Below are positions 8,148 to 19,256 of a stretch of DNA of 64,000 nt, piece after piece (position 1 is the stretch's first letter; each line of letters starts with the position of its first letter). A program made the position numbers and the translations under genes. The notes under the pieces were generated by a model. The model saw nothing but the letters and a program-made list of their open reading frames with translations, did no database searches and had not been told where the DNA came from. This stretch comes from Pseudomonas sp. Q1-7. Lineage in GTDB: Bacteria > Pseudomonadota > Gammaproteobacteria > Pseudomonadales > Pseudomonadaceae. The stretch lies in NCBI RefSeq assembly GCF_028010285.1, contig NZ_CP116304.1, positions 2,744,501 to 2,808,500 of the forward strand, read 5' to 3'.

Positions 8148-9578
8148 ATGGGCGCAATCTTGAATCTGGTCGAACGCAACCTGCACGAAGTGCGGGTGGA
8201 TGCCGACCGCATGCTGTTCCATATCCCGAGCAGCTCGCTGTTCGCCGCCGACGAAGTCACCGGCGGCATCATCGACGCCCTGCGCCAGCAGAGCTGCTCG
8301 TCCGAGGACCTGGTGCAACGCCTGGCCGGGCGTTTCGCCGGTCAGGACATCAATGAAACGCTGCGCGAGCTGATCGCGCTGGAAGTGGTCAGCGACGGTT
8401 CGCCGCTGACGCCGGAAATCGGCCTGAAGAAGGTCGAGCGCACGGCGCTGAATACCGTGGTGCTGAACGTCAATACCGGCTGCAACCTGAGTTGTACCTA
8501 CTGCTACAAGGAAGACCTGGACAAACCCGCCGCCGGCAAGAAGATGGGCGCGGAAACCGCCGAGGCCTCGGTGGAAATGCTGCTCAAGGAATCGCCTGAC
8601 GAAGAGCGCTACAGCGTGGTGTTCTTCGGCGGCGAACCGCTGTCCAACCGGCCGCTGATCGAGCACATGGTGGACTACTGCGAGCGGCGCTTCGCCGAAG
8701 CCGGCAAGCAGGTGGAGTTCATCATGACCACCAATGCCACGCTGCTCACCGAAGAGATCATCGACTACCTCAACGCGCATCGTTTCGGGCTGTCGGTGAG
8801 CATCGACGGGCCGAAGACGGTGCATGACCGCAACCGCATCACCGTGGGCGGGCAGGGCACCTACGACGTGGTGCGGCGCAAGGTGGACCTGCTGCTGTCG
8901 CGCTACCGCAGCCGCCCGGTGGGCGCACGGGTGACCCTGACCCGCGGCATCACCGATGTCGAGACCATCTGGAACCACCTGTTCAACGAGCTGGGATTCG
9001 CCGAGGTCGGCTTCGCCCCGGTCACTTCCGGGGACATGGCCGACTTCAACCTGACCGGCGAGGAGCTGGTGGAGGTTTTCGCCAATATGAAGGCCCTCGG
9101 CCGGCGCTACCTGGACGCCGCCCTGGAGCACCGCAACATCGGTTTCTCCAACCTGCACCAGTTGATCACCGACATCCACGAAGGCCACAAGAAGGCGCTG
9201 CCCTGCGGCGCTGGCCTGAAGATGCTGGCGGTGGACCACAAGGGTGAGCTGAACCTCTGCCACCGTTTCACCGGTTCCAGCCTGCCGACCTTCGGCAACG
9301 TGCACAGCGGGGTGAAGCAGGCCGAGCTGAACGACTTCCTCTCCCAGCGCCTGGACCGCAGCGGCACCGGCTGCGACAGCTGCCGCATCCGCAACCTGTG
9401 TTCCGGCGGCTGCTACCACGAGAGTTACGCCCGCTACGGCGACCCCACTCACCCGACCTATCACTACTGCGAGCTGATGCGCGACTGGGTGGACTTCGGC
9501 ATCGAGGTCTACAGCCGCATCATGGCCGTCAATCCGGCCTTCATCAGCAGCTACATCTCTCCGCGGAAGGCGCACTGA
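8148..9578 (+). CDS. qhpD: Radical SAM peptide-modifying enzyme QhpD (amine dehydrogenase maturation)
   Basis: 476-aa cytoplasmic radical SAM/SPASM enzyme. In characterised relatives it makes the intra-peptide Cys-to-Asp/Glu thioether bonds of the gamma subunit. The SAM cluster motif is C112-NLS-C116-TY-C119, followed by the FFGGEPL region. C-terminal SPASM cysteines are visible in [31 protein letters not shown] and YHYCELM. An N-terminal winged-helix-like peptide-binding region precedes the barrel. ATG at 8148 follows GGGAGG. It lies immediately before its substrate gene, one base separating them. Confidence 0.95.
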   Translation: MGAILNLVERNLHEVRVDADRMLFHIPSSSLFAADEVTGGIIDALRQQSCSSEDLVQRLAGRFAGQDINETLRELIALEVVSDGSPLTPEIGLKKVERTALNTVVLNVNTGCNLSCTYCYKEDLDKPAAGKKMGAETAEASVEMLLKESPDEERYSVVFFGGEPLSNRPLIEHMVDYCERRFAEAGKQVEFIMTTNATLLTEEIIDYLNAHRFGLSVSIDGPKTVHDRNRITVGGQGTYDVVRRKVDLLLSRYRSRPVGARVTLTRGITDVETIWNHLFNELGFAEVGFAPVTSGDMADFNLTGEELVEVFANMKALGRRYLDAALEHRNIGFSNLHQLITDIHEGHKKALPCGAGLKMLAVDHKGELNLCHRFTGSSLPTFGNVHSGVKQAELNDFLSQRLDRSGTGCDSCRIRNLCSGGCYHESYARYGDPTHPTYHYCELMRDWVDFGIEVYSRIMAVNPAFISSYISPRKAH

Positions 9579-9579
9579 C

Positions 9580-9903
9580 ATGAAACATCTGAAGCCGCTC
9601 AACAACAAAGCGCAACTGCTCGAAAAAGCCGCAGCCGAAGATCGCATCGAGGACGTCATGGCCATGAGCGCGGTGGCCGGCTGCACCGCCACCACTGACC
9701 CGGGCTGGGAAGTGGACGCCTTCGGCGGGGTGGCCTCCCTCTGCCAGCCGATGGAAGCCGACCTTTACGGCTGCTCCGACCCGTGCTGGTGGCCGGCCCA
9801 GGTGCCCGACATGATGAGCACCTACCCGGACTGGAACGCCCAGGCGACCAATTCCCAGGAGGATTGGCGCAACCTCGGCACCGTATTCCCCAAAGACAAA
9901 TGA
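9580..9903 (+). CDS. qhpC: Quinohemoprotein amine dehydrogenase gamma subunit precursor (CTQ-bearing peptide)
   Basis: 107-aa precursor of the catalytic subunit, which carries cysteine tryptophylquinone and three Cys-carboxylate thioether crosslinks. If the mature chain starts at residue 29, as the 28-residue leader of known homologues implies, all crosslinking residues fall on their known mature positions: C35-E44 (7-16), C55-D61 (27-33), C69-D77 (41-49), and the cofactor pair C65-W71 (37-43). The leader is removed by a subtilisin-like protease (QhpE) in studied species; no such gene is in this window. Essentially the whole core, [20 protein letters not shown] onward, is conserved. Confidence 0.95.
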   Translation: MKHLKPLNNKAQLLEKAAAEDRIEDVMAMSAVAGCTATTDPGWEVDAFGGVASLCQPMEADLYGCSDPCWWPAQVPDMMSTYPDWNAQATNSQEDWRNLGTVFPKDK

Positions 9904-9932
9904 CCGGCGACAAGAACAAGAGGGATAAGCGC

Positions 9933-11057
9933 ATGAAACTGAACACCATCGCCAGCCTGGCGACCGCCGTCGCCGGACTCGCACTGGGTGCCCAGGCCTG
10001 GGCCGCCAGCGAAGCCGGCCCGGCGCTGAAGGCCGGTCATGAATACATGATCGCCACCAACTACCCGAACAACCTCCACGTGGTCGACCTGGCCACCGAC
10101 CGCCTGTACAAGACCTGCCGCCTGCCCGACGCCTTCGGCCCCGGCACGGCGATGATGGCGCCGGACAACAAGACCGCGTTCATCCTCAACAACCACTTCG
10201 GCGATCTCTACGGCGTCGACCTGGACGACTGCAAGACGGTGTTCCACGCCAAGCTGTCGCAGAAGCCGGGGGAGAAGGCGCGCTCGATGTTCTCCTTTGC
10301 CTTGAGCCCGGACGGCAAGGAGCTCTACACCACGGTCAACCCCACCGAGATGCTCAATGATCACTACGTGGTCAAGCAGCCGCGCCTGGAGGTCTACGAT
10401 ACCAGCGCGGGCCTGGACGCCAAGCCGGTGCGCAGCTTCCCCATGCCGCGCCAGGTCTACCTGATGCGCGCGGCGGACGACGGCACCCTCTACGTGGCCG
10501 GGCCGGACATCTACAAGATGGATGTGAAGACCGGCAAGTACGAGGTGGCGGTACCGGGCCGCAACTGGCAGCGGCCGCTCTACAGCGCACCGGATGTGCT
10601 CTACTTCTGGCCGCACCAGACCAGCTACCACGAGTTCTCGATGCTCTACACCACGGCCAAGTTCAAGGATGACAAGCAGGACCTGGCCACTGCTGACTTC
10701 GTCTATGGCTACGTCAGCATCGACCTGAAGACCGGCAAAAGCACCGTGCAGGACTTCGCGCCGTTGACCGAGCTGTACTTCACCGGCCTGCGTTCGCCGA
10801 AGGACCCGAACCTGATGTTCGGCGTGCTCAATCGCCTGGCCAAGTACGACATCAAGGAGCAGAAGCTGATCAAGGCGGCCAACCTGGATCATTCCTACTA
10901 CTGCGTCGCCTTCAATACCCAGGGCAGCAAGCTGTACCTGGCCGGCACCTTCAACGACATCGCGGTGTTCGACCCGGACAGCCTGGAGAAGATCGGCAAC
11001 ATCAAGCTGCCGGGCGGCGACATGGCGATCACCACGACTCAGGTGTTCGTGAGGTAA
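9933..11057 (+). CDS. qhpB: Quinohemoprotein amine dehydrogenase beta subunit (beta-propeller)
   Basis: 374-aa periplasmic seven-bladed beta-propeller that contributes to the substrate pocket around the quinone cofactor. A clear signal peptide (MKLNTIASLATAVAGLALGA, cleavage after QAWA) is followed by YVTN-like blades such as NLHVVDLATDRLYK and LYLAGTFNDIAVFDPDSL. ATG at 9933 was chosen because it begins the signal peptide; a longer frame from 9783 would overlap the gamma gene. It is the last gene of the local cluster. The next gene is 285 bases away behind a REPIN and a palindrome. Confidence 0.93.
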   Translation: MKLNTIASLATAVAGLALGAQAWAASEAGPALKAGHEYMIATNYPNNLHVVDLATDRLYKTCRLPDAFGPGTAMMAPDNKTAFILNNHFGDLYGVDLDDCKTVFHAKLSQKPGEKARSMFSFALSPDGKELYTTVNPTEMLNDHYVVKQPRLEVYDTSAGLDAKPVRSFPMPRQVYLMRAADDGTLYVAGPDIYKMDVKTGKYEVAVPGRNWQRPLYSAPDVLYFWPHQTSYHEFSMLYTTAKFKDDKQDLATADFVYGYVSIDLKTGKSTVQDFAPLTELYFTGLRSPKDPNLMFGVLNRLAKYDIKEQKLIKAANLDHSYYCVAFNTQGSKLYLAGTFNDIAVFDPDSLEKIGNIKLPGGDMAITTTQVFVR

Positions 11058-11083
11058 GGGCAGGGCCTTTGCAGGTTCTTCTT

Positions 11084-11179
11084 GCGGGGGCGACTTCAGT
11101 CGCCAAGGGCAGCGCAGCTGCCCCCTTCCACCTGAATGGCAGGACTGCGTCCTGCATGGCGAATGAATTCGCCCCCACA
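11084..11179. repeat. REPIN (paired inverted REP)
   Basis: GCGGGGGCGACTTCAGTCGCC at the left and GGCGAATGAATTCGCCCCCAC at the right form inverted ends, with internal pairs GGCAGCGCAGCTGCC and CAGGACTGCGTCCTG. It belongs to the same family as eight other sites in the window and fills the space after the beta-subunit gene. Confidence 0.85.
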
Positions 11180-11250
11180 GGAAAAGCGGCCCCAGCATCA
11201 GGAAGCGCTGAACCCGACTTCGACCAATGGGTCACTAGACAGGAAAACAG

Positions 11251-11290
11251 GCTTTATTTACCTTTACGTTTACGTAAAGGTAAATAAAGC
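11251..11290. promoter_or_regulatory. Long palindromic operator upstream of the acyl-CoA synthetase
   Basis: Forty bases in which 19-base arms are exact reverse complements (GCTTTATTTACCTTTACGT and its complement) around a 2-base centre. The core TTTACGTTTACGTAAA resembles, from memory, the MerR-type LiuR operator of branched-chain amino acid genes. It lies 52 bases before the start codon and there is no T-run, so it is more likely an operator than a terminator. Confidence 0.65.
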
Positions 11291-11342
11291 CGATTACGTC
11301 ATTCACAGCTGTATCCCAGTACAACGACAAGAAGGGAAAGCC

Positions 11343-13043
<1,701 letters not shown>

Positions 13044-13071
13044 GGCACCAGGGTAGGGCTCTTCGCTCTTC

Positions 13072-13169
13072 TGTGGGGGCGAATTCATTCGCCAAGGGCA
13101 GCGCAGCTGCCCCATGGGAAGCAAAAGGGCAGGGCTGCGCCCTGCTTGGCGAATGAGTTCGCCCCTACA
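13072..13169. repeat. REPIN between acyl-CoA synthetase and AraC gene
   Basis: TGTGGGGGCGAATTCATTCGCC at the left and GGCGAATGAGTTCGCCCCTACA at the right, with inner pairs GGCAGCGCAGCTGCC and AGGGCAGGGCTGCGCCCT. The right end reads MANEFAPT in frame with the next gene and artificially extends its open frame. Confidence 0.85.
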
Positions 13170-13208
13170 ATGGCCGTTTCATCCGACGTCGCTACCCCAA
13201 GGGAGCCC

Positions 13209-14237
13209 ATGACAGGCCCGTCCACCGAGAAAGGCACCATCTCCGTCCACCTGGTCCACGAAGCCCTGCTGGAACTGCGCCAGCGGGGCTTCGACGATTC
13301 AGGGCTGCTGCGTCAGGCCGGCATTTCCGCCGAACTGCTGGCCAAGCCCTATGGGCGGGTGTCGTCGCAGGCCTATGGCCAACTCTGGCTGCTGGTCGCC
13401 CAGGCGATGGACGATGAGTTCTTCGGCATGAATCCGCGGCGGATGAAGTCCGGCAGCTTCGCCTACCTGACCCGCCAGGCGGTCAAGGAGCCCACGCTGG
13501 GGGCTGCCCTTGACGTGACCCTGGGCTTTCTCGACCTGGTGTTCGACGGTTTCTCGCCTCGCCTGGCGCGACACGGCGGGCTTGCGGAAATCACCCTGGA
13601 CGAGGCCGACGGCCAGCACGCTCGGGCCTTCGGTTACTTCACCCTGTGGCTCATGGTCCACGGCCTGATGTGCTGGCTGGCCGGACGGCGCATCCCCATT
13701 CTCGGGGTCGACCTGCGCTGTGCGGCGCCGGACTACATCGAAGACTACCGGGTGATGTTCAGCACCAACCTGCGGTTCTCCCGCCCGCAGAGCCGCCTGC
13801 TGTTCAACCCCGAGTGCCTGGAGCTGCCGGTGCGCCGCAGCTCCCGCGACCTCAAACGTTTCCTCGGCGGCCTGCCGGCGAACATCCTGGTGCGCTACCG
13901 CGATCCGCAGAGCCTGGCGGCACGCGTCCGCGCCTACCTGCGCAGCCTCAAGCCCGAGCGCTGGCCCGACCTGGATGCGCTGTCCGGGCATTTCTACATG
14001 GCGCCTTCCACCCTGCGCCGCAAACTGTCCCAGGAAGGGCAGACCTACCAGGGCCTGAAGGACCAGGTGCGGCGCGACTTGGCCATCGCCCGTCTGGACA
14101 GCGGCGAGGGCAACTTCACCGAGCTGGCTTTCGAGCTGGGCTTTGCCGACACCAGCGCCTTCTACAAGGCCTTCAAGAAGTGGACCGGCTCCACGCCCGG
14201 CCAATACCGCACGCTGATCCATCCCGACTCAAGTTGA
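13209..14237 (+). CDS. AraC-family transcriptional regulator (arabinose-binding-like N-terminus)
   Basis: 342-aa regulator with the long N-terminal ligand domain of the OruR/ArgR-like AraC group and a C-terminal double helix-turn-helix ([20 protein letters not shown], then [20 protein letters not shown] and TGSTPGQYR). The start chosen is ATG at 13209 with GGGAG upstream. The open frame reaches back to 13146 only because the REPIN is translated. Synteny with PA2556, beside the acyl-CoA genes, suggests control of the fatty-acid pathway. An amine-dehydrogenase regulator (QhpR is also AraC-type) is possible because the qhp genes lie just upstream. Confidence 0.88.
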   Translation: MTGPSTEKGTISVHLVHEALLELRQRGFDDSGLLRQAGISAELLAKPYGRVSSQAYGQLWLLVAQAMDDEFFGMNPRRMKSGSFAYLTRQAVKEPTLGAALDVTLGFLDLVFDGFSPRLARHGGLAEITLDEADGQHARAFGYFTLWLMVHGLMCWLAGRRIPILGVDLRCAAPDYIEDYRVMFSTNLRFSRPQSRLLFNPECLELPVRRSSRDLKRFLGGLPANILVRYRDPQSLAARVRAYLRSLKPERWPDLDALSGHFYMAPSTLRRKLSQEGQTYQGLKDQVRRDLAIARLDSGEGNFTELAFELGFADTSAFYKAFKKWTGSTPGQYRTLIHPDSS

Positions 14238-14316
14238 GACGGGTTTGCGCCGTTTTATAGAAGGGCGCGCGACGTACGCGCCCGAACACCGACTGAAGCA
14301 CACAGGACCCAGACCC

Positions 14317-16458
14317 ATGTCCCTCAACCGACTCTCCATCCAGTGGAAGATCACCCTGCTGGCCGGCCTCTGCCTGCTGGCCATCGTCGCCGTGCTGATT
14401 GGCGTCTCGCTCTACCGAATGGGGGCCTCCACCGAGCTGGTCAAGGCCAACAGCGCGCAGATGCTCGAAGCCTCCGCCCGCGAGCGCATGGAGGGAGAGG
14501 GCAAAGTGCAGGCGCTGACGATCCAGCGCTACTTCCTGTCGGCGTACCAGGATGGCCTCAACTTCACCCGCCAAGTGGTGCAGCAGCGCAGTCAGGCACA
14601 GTCGCTGGGCATGGACAACCAGGCCCTGCGCGCCAGCCTGCACCAGCAGGTCAAGGAAGCGCTGCAGGCCAACCCGCAGCTGCTCAGCCTCTACCTGGTG
14701 TTCGAGGCCAACGCCCTGGACGGCAATGACGCCCTGTTCGTCAATCGCGCGGAGCTGGGCAGCAATGAGATGGGTCGCTTCTCCACCTACTGGGCCCAGC
14801 GCGGCGGCGAGCTGACCAGCCTGGCGCCCACCGAGGCGATGATCAGCGACGCCACCCCGATGCTCGACGGCAGCCCCTTCAACACCTGGTTCAACTGCCC
14901 GAAGCAGACCCGCAAGCCGTGCCTGCTGAACCCCTACTTCGACGATGCCTCGGGGCAGAAGACCCTGATCACCACGCTCACCTACCCGGTGTTCGAGAAC
15001 GGCCAGGTGATCGGCGTGGCGGGCATGGACATCAGCCTGAGCAACCTCCAGGAGCTCGCCAGCGGTGGCAGCGCCGGCCTCTACGACGGCCAGGGCGCCA
15101 TCAGCATCCTCAGCCCGGCGGGCCTGCTCGCCGGCCACAGCAAGGACGCCGGTCAGCTCGGCCAGGGCCTGGCCAAGGTACAGCCGGCGGCGGCCAGCGA
15201 GCTGCTCCAGCTGCAGCGTCAGGGTCGGGCCCATGAGCGCCAGGCCGATGGCAACCTGCAGGTGCTGGCTCCGCTGCAGCCGATTCCGGATTCCAAGCCC
15301 TGGGCGGTGCTGCTGGACGTGCCAATGCAGGTCCTGCTCAAGCCTGCCCGCGAACTGCAACAGGACCTGGACGCGCGCAACGCCCAGGGCACCTGGCTGG
15401 AGCTGTTGTTCGGCCTCGCCGCTGCCGTGGTCGGCCTGCTGCTGGTGTGGCTGACCGCCCGTGGCGTGACCCGGCCGATCCTCGGCGTGGCGGGCATGCT
15501 CAAGGACATCGCCAGCGGCGAAGGCGACCTGACCCGCCGCCTGGACTATGCCCGCCAGGACGAACTGGGCGAGCTCGCCGGCTGGTTCAACCGTTTCCTC
15601 GACAAGCTGCAGCCGGTGATCGCCGACGTGAAGCGCTCCGTGCAGGACGCCCGTGGCACCGCTGACCAATCCGCCGCCATTGCCAGCCAGACCAGCGCCG
15701 GCATGCAGCAGCAGTACCGCGAAGTGGACCAGGTGGCCACCGCCTCCAACGAGATGAGCGCCACCGCCCAGGACGTGGCCCGCAGCGCCGCCCAGGCTGC
15801 CGAAGCCGCGCGCGGTGCCGACCACGCCACCCGCGAGGGCCTCGGTGTGATCGGCCGCACCACCAGCGCCATCGAACAACTGGCCAGCGAGATGAGCGCG
15901 GCGATGGATGAGGTCCAGGCCCTCGCCAGCAGCAGCGAGCAGATCGGTTCAGTGCTGGAAGTGATCCGCGCCATCGCCGAGCAGACCAACCTGCTGGCGC
16001 TCAATGCCGCCATCGAAGCGGCCCGCGCCGGCGAGGCCGGACGCGGCTTCGCCGTGGTGGCGGACGAGGTGCGCAACCTGGCCAAACGCACCCAGGATTC
16101 AGTGGAAGAAATCCGCCAGGTGATCGAAGGCCTGCAGCACGGCACCCGCGAGGTGGTCGGCTCGATGCACAGCAGCCACCGCCAGGCCCAGGGCAGCGTG
16201 GAACAGGTGGAACAGGCGGTCGCGGCGCTGCAGCGCATCGGCGACGCGGTGACGGTGATCACCGACATGAACCTGCAGATCGCCTCGGCCGCCGAGGAAC
16301 AGAGCGCGGTGGCCGAGGAAATCAATCGCAACGTGGCGGCGATTCGCGACGTCACCGAATCCCTCTCCGGCCAGGCCGAGGAATCGGCCCAGGTCAGCCA
16401 GGCCCTGAACCGCCTGGCCAACCACCAGCAGGGGTTGATGGACCAGTTCCGCGCCTGA
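14317..16458 (+). CDS. Methyl-accepting chemotaxis protein with large periplasmic sensor
   Basis: 713-aa inner-membrane chemoreceptor. TM1 is at about residues 11-31 ([20 protein letters not shown]), followed by a roughly 340-residue periplasmic domain of double-Cache size, TM2 ([18 protein letters not shown]), a HAMP domain and the cytoplasmic signalling hairpin with the conserved tip [19 protein letters not shown]. No C-terminal CheR pentapeptide is seen. Length and layout resemble P. aeruginosa TlpQ/PA4633-type receptors; some of these sense amines, which would fit the neighbourhood, but the ligand cannot be read. I recall no chemoreceptor at this point in PAO1, so it looks inserted between the AraC gene and the acyl-CoA operon. 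Confidence 0.9.
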   Translation: MSLNRLSIQWKITLLAGLCLLAIVAVLIGVSLYRMGASTELVKANSAQMLEASARERMEGEGKVQALTIQRYFLSAYQDGLNFTRQVVQQRSQAQSLGMDNQALRASLHQQVKEALQANPQLLSLYLVFEANALDGNDALFVNRAELGSNEMGRFSTYWAQRGGELTSLAPTEAMISDATPMLDGSPFNTWFNCPKQTRKPCLLNPYFDDASGQKTLITTLTYPVFENGQVIGVAGMDISLSNLQELASGGSAGLYDGQGAISILSPAGLLAGHSKDAGQLGQGLAKVQPAAASELLQLQRQGRAHERQADGNLQVLAPLQPIPDSKPWAVLLDVPMQVLLKPARELQQDLDARNAQGTWLELLFGLAAAVVGLLLVWLTARGVTRPILGVAGMLKDIASGEGDLTRRLDYARQDELGELAGWFNRFLDKLQPVIADVKRSVQDARGTADQSAAIASQTSAGMQQQYREVDQVATASNEMSATAQDVARSAAQAAEAARGADHATREGLGVIGRTTSAIEQLASEMSAAMDEVQALASSSEQIGSVLEVIRAIAEQTNLLALNAAIEAARAGEAGRGFAVVADEVRNLAKRTQDSVEEIRQVIEGLQHGTREVVGSMHSSHRQAQGSVEQVEQAVAALQRIGDAVTVITDMNLQIASAAEEQSAVAEEINRNVAAIRDVTESLSGQAEESAQVSQALNRLANHQQGLMDQFRA

Positions 16459-16483
16459 GGCGCGGAACCTCCGACACGAACCC

Positions 16484-16530
16484 TGTAGGGGCGAATTCAT
16501 TCGCCAAGCAGCCCGCAGGGCTGCCCCGGG
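16484..16530. repeat. REP element after the chemoreceptor gene
   Basis: TGTAGGGGCGAATTCATTCGCC followed by AAGCAGCCCGCAGGGCTGCCCC, a single REP with its inner hairpin. The rest of the 382-base gap (16531-16840) holds the inverted repeat CCCTCTCCC/GGGAGAGGG near 16662 and no gene. Confidence 0.75.
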
Positions 16531-16840
16531 CGACCGACTGCGCAGGGTGGATGACGCTGTTTTCATCCTCCGGCGGCGTCATGCCGGCCTGCCGACGGCA
16601 AGCCGTCCGTAGCCGCGATCTCATTCGCGATTGCCAGCCCCCAGCGTCCCTCACCCCAGCCCTCTCCCATAGGGAGAGGGCGCTATCTGTGCCACCGCCA
16701 TTGCGCACGGCGCACCGTACGGCCAACTCCCTCCCTGTCAAAACCGCTCACCCAGGTTGATGCCTTTCGACATTGCCGCCTTGCCCGGTCGGCGCGACCA
16801 TCCCGGTACTCCAACAAAAACAACCTGGGAGGCCCACCCG

Positions 16841-18460
16841 ATGCGCGATTACTTCAGCGCCGCCCGCGCGTTCGATTACGCCAGCGCCGCGTCCACCACC
16901 CTGGCCGGGGAACTCGATGCGCTCAATGCCTGTATCGAATGCTGCGACCGCCATGCCGGCAGTGGGCGCGTCGCCCTGGTCTGGGAGGGGCGCAACGGCG
17001 AGCGTGCCACCTGGACCTTCGATCAGCTCAAGGAAGCCTCCGCGCGCTTCGCCAACCATCTGGCCAGCCGTGGCATCGGCGCCGGCGACTGCGTCTCGGG
17101 CCTGCTGCCGCGCACCCCGGAACTGCTCATCATCGTCCTCGGCACCTGGCGCGTCGGCGCCGTGTACCAGCCGCTGTTCACCGCCTTCGGCCCGAAGGCC
17201 ATCGAGCACAGGGTGCAGGGCGCCGGTTCGAAGCTGGTGGTCACCGATCTCGCCAACCGGCCCAAGCTGGACGAGGTGGACGGCGCGCCGCCGGTGCTGA
17301 CCCTGGGCGACGATTTCTGGACTGAACTCGAACGCCAGCCGGCCGACTTCGAGCCCGTGCTGCGCAAGGCCTCCGACCCCTTCCTGCTGATGTTCACCTC
17401 CGGCACCACCGGCCTGGCCAAACCGCTGGCGGTGCCGCTCAAGGCCATCGTTGCCTTCGTCAGCTACCTGCGTGATGCGGTGGACCTGCGTCCCGACGAC
17501 AAATTCTGGAACCTGGCCGATCCGGGCTGGGCCTACGGCCTCTACTACGCGGTCACCGGCCCGCTGGCCATGGGGCATGCCACCACCTTCTTCGAGGGCG
17601 GTTTCACGGTGGAGAGTACCTGCCGGATCATCCGCGAATACGGCATCACCAACCTCGCCGGCTCGCCCACCGCCTACCGCCTGCTGCTGGCCGCCCGCGA
17701 CGAAGTGGAGGCCGCCATCAAGGGTCGGCTGCGCGCCGTCAGCAGCGCCGGCGAACCCCTGACGCCGGAAGTCATCCGCTGGTTCGGCGAAGGCCTCGGC
17801 TGCACCATCCACGACCATTACGGCCAGACCGAACTGGGCATGGTGCTGTGCAACCACCACGCCCTGGAACACCCGGTGCGCCTCGGCGCCGCCGGTTTCG
17901 CCATGCCCGGCCACCGCGTGGTGGTGCTGGACGAGCAGCAGCGCGAGCTGCCCGCCGGCCAGCCCGGCATCCTCGCCCTGGACATGCCGCGCTCGCCGCT
18001 GTTCTGGTTCCCCGGCTATCAGGGCCTGGAAACCCGCGCCTTCGTCGGCGACTACTATCTGAGTGGCGATACCGTTGAATTGAACGAGGACGGCAGCATC
18101 AGCTTCGTCGGCCGCGCCGATGACGTGATCACCACCTCCGGCTACCGGGTCGGTCCCTTCGATGTGGAGAGCGCGCTGATCGAGCACCCGGCGGTGATCG
18201 AGGCGGCGGTGATCGGCAAGCCCGACCCGGAGCGTACCGAACTGGTCAAGGCCTTCGTCGTGCTGCAGGCCGGCCACGAGGCCGACGATGTCCTGGCCGA
18301 GGCGCTGCAGCAATACGTGCGCAAGCGCCTGTCCGCCCATGCCTATCCGCGCGAGATCGAGTTCGTCGCGGAACTGCCCAAGACCCCGAGCGGCAAGATC
18401 CAGCGTTTCCTCCTGCGCAACCAGGAAATCGCCAAGGCCCAGGCGGCCGCCGCTCACTGA
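16841..18460 (+). CDS. AMP-forming acyl-CoA synthetase (short/branched-chain type)
   Basis: 539-aa adenylate-forming ligase of the acetyl/propionyl/acyl-CoA synthetase group (recalled PA2555 counterpart). It contains FTSGTTGLAKPL (P-loop), DHYGQTELGM, YLSGDTVELNEDGSISFVGR and the C-terminal lysine motif TPSGKIQRFLLR. ATG at 16841 with GGGAGG upstream is preferred over in-frame ATGs at 16757-16760, which would add a non-homologous tail. First gene of an operon with the dehydrogenase, thiolase and acyl-CoA dehydrogenase (gaps of 18, 10 and 10 bases). Likely activates a short or methyl-branched acid; substrate is inferred from neighbours only. Confidence 0.9.
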   Translation: MRDYFSAARAFDYASAASTTLAGELDALNACIECCDRHAGSGRVALVWEGRNGERATWTFDQLKEASARFANHLASRGIGAGDCVSGLLPRTPELLIIVLGTWRVGAVYQPLFTAFGPKAIEHRVQGAGSKLVVTDLANRPKLDEVDGAPPVLTLGDDFWTELERQPADFEPVLRKASDPFLLMFTSGTTGLAKPLAVPLKAIVAFVSYLRDAVDLRPDDKFWNLADPGWAYGLYYAVTGPLAMGHATTFFEGGFTVESTCRIIREYGITNLAGSPTAYRLLLAARDEVEAAIKGRLRAVSSAGEPLTPEVIRWFGEGLGCTIHDHYGQTELGMVLCNHHALEHPVRLGAAGFAMPGHRVVVLDEQQRELPAGQPGILALDMPRSPLFWFPGYQGLETRAFVGDYYLSGDTVELNEDGSISFVGRADDVITTSGYRVGPFDVESALIEHPAVIEAAVIGKPDPERTELVKAFVVLQAGHEADDVLAEALQQYVRKRLSAHAYPREIEFVAELPKTPSGKIQRFLLRNQEIAKAQAAAAH

Positions 18461-18478
18461 TCCCGAGGAGTCAACAAC

Positions 18479-19246
18479 GTGCGTATCGAGAATTCCGTTT
18501 TCCTGGTCACCGGCGGCAGTTCCGGCCTCGGCCTGGCCACCGCCCGCGAGCTGGTGGGGCAGGGCGGCAAGGTGGTGCTGGTGGACATCAACGCCGAAGC
18601 CGGCGCAGCCAGTGCCGGGGAACTGGGCGCCAACGCCCGCTTCGTCAAGGCCGACATCACCCGTGAAGAGGATGGCCGCGCGGCGGTGGCCGCCGCCCTG
18701 GACGCCTTCGGCGGCCTGCACGGGCTGGTCAATTGCGCCGGCGTGGCACCGGCCGAGAAGGTCGTCGGCCGCAATGGCGCCCACGGCCTGGAAAGCTTCG
18801 CCCGGACGATCAACATCAATCTGGTGGGCAGCTTCAACATGCTGCGTCTGGCCGCCGAAGCCATGGCCCAGGGGCAGCCCAACGACGAGGGCGAGCGCGG
18901 CGTGATCATCAACACCGCCTCGGTGGCGGCTTTCGATGGACAGATCGGCCAGGCCGCCTATTCCGCCTCCAAGAGCGGCGTGGTCGGCATGACCTTGCCC
19001 ATCGCCCGTGAACTGGCGCGCTCCGGCATCCGCGTGATGTGCATCGCCCCCGGCATTTTCGAGACGCCGATGATGGCTGGCATGCCCCAGGAAGTCCGCG
19101 ACTCCCTCGGCGCCGCCGTGCCCTTCCCGCCGCGCCTCGGCCGTCCCACCGAATACGCCGCGCTGGTGCGCCATATCGTCGAGAACACCATGCTCAATGG
19201 TGAAGTGATCCGCCTCGACGGCGCCATCCGCATGGCCGCCAAGTAA
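18479..19246 (+). CDS. SDR-family 3-hydroxyacyl-CoA dehydrogenase
   Basis: 255-aa short-chain dehydrogenase of the HSD17B10/IvdG type that oxidises 3-hydroxyacyl-CoA (for example 2-methyl-3-hydroxybutyryl-CoA) with NAD. It has the nucleotide-binding [14 protein letters not shown], catalytic Ser/Tyr/Lys in [22 protein letters not shown], and the family tail [12 protein letters not shown]. The start is GTG at 18479, eight bases after GAGGAG; there is no competing ATG. Its neighbours (thiolase, acyl-CoA dehydrogenase, synthetase) make the third step of isoleucine-type or short-chain beta-oxidation the likely role. Confidence 0.9.
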   Translation: MRIENSVFLVTGGSSGLGLATARELVGQGGKVVLVDINAEAGAASAGELGANARFVKADITREEDGRAAVAAALDAFGGLHGLVNCAGVAPAEKVVGRNGAHGLESFARTININLVGSFNMLRLAAEAMAQGQPNDEGERGVIINTASVAAFDGQIGQAAYSASKSGVVGMTLPIARELARSGIRVMCIAPGIFETPMMAGMPQEVRDSLGAAVPFPPRLGRPTEYAALVRHIVENTMLNGEVIRLDGAIRMAAK

Positions 19247-19256
19247 GGAGAACGCC

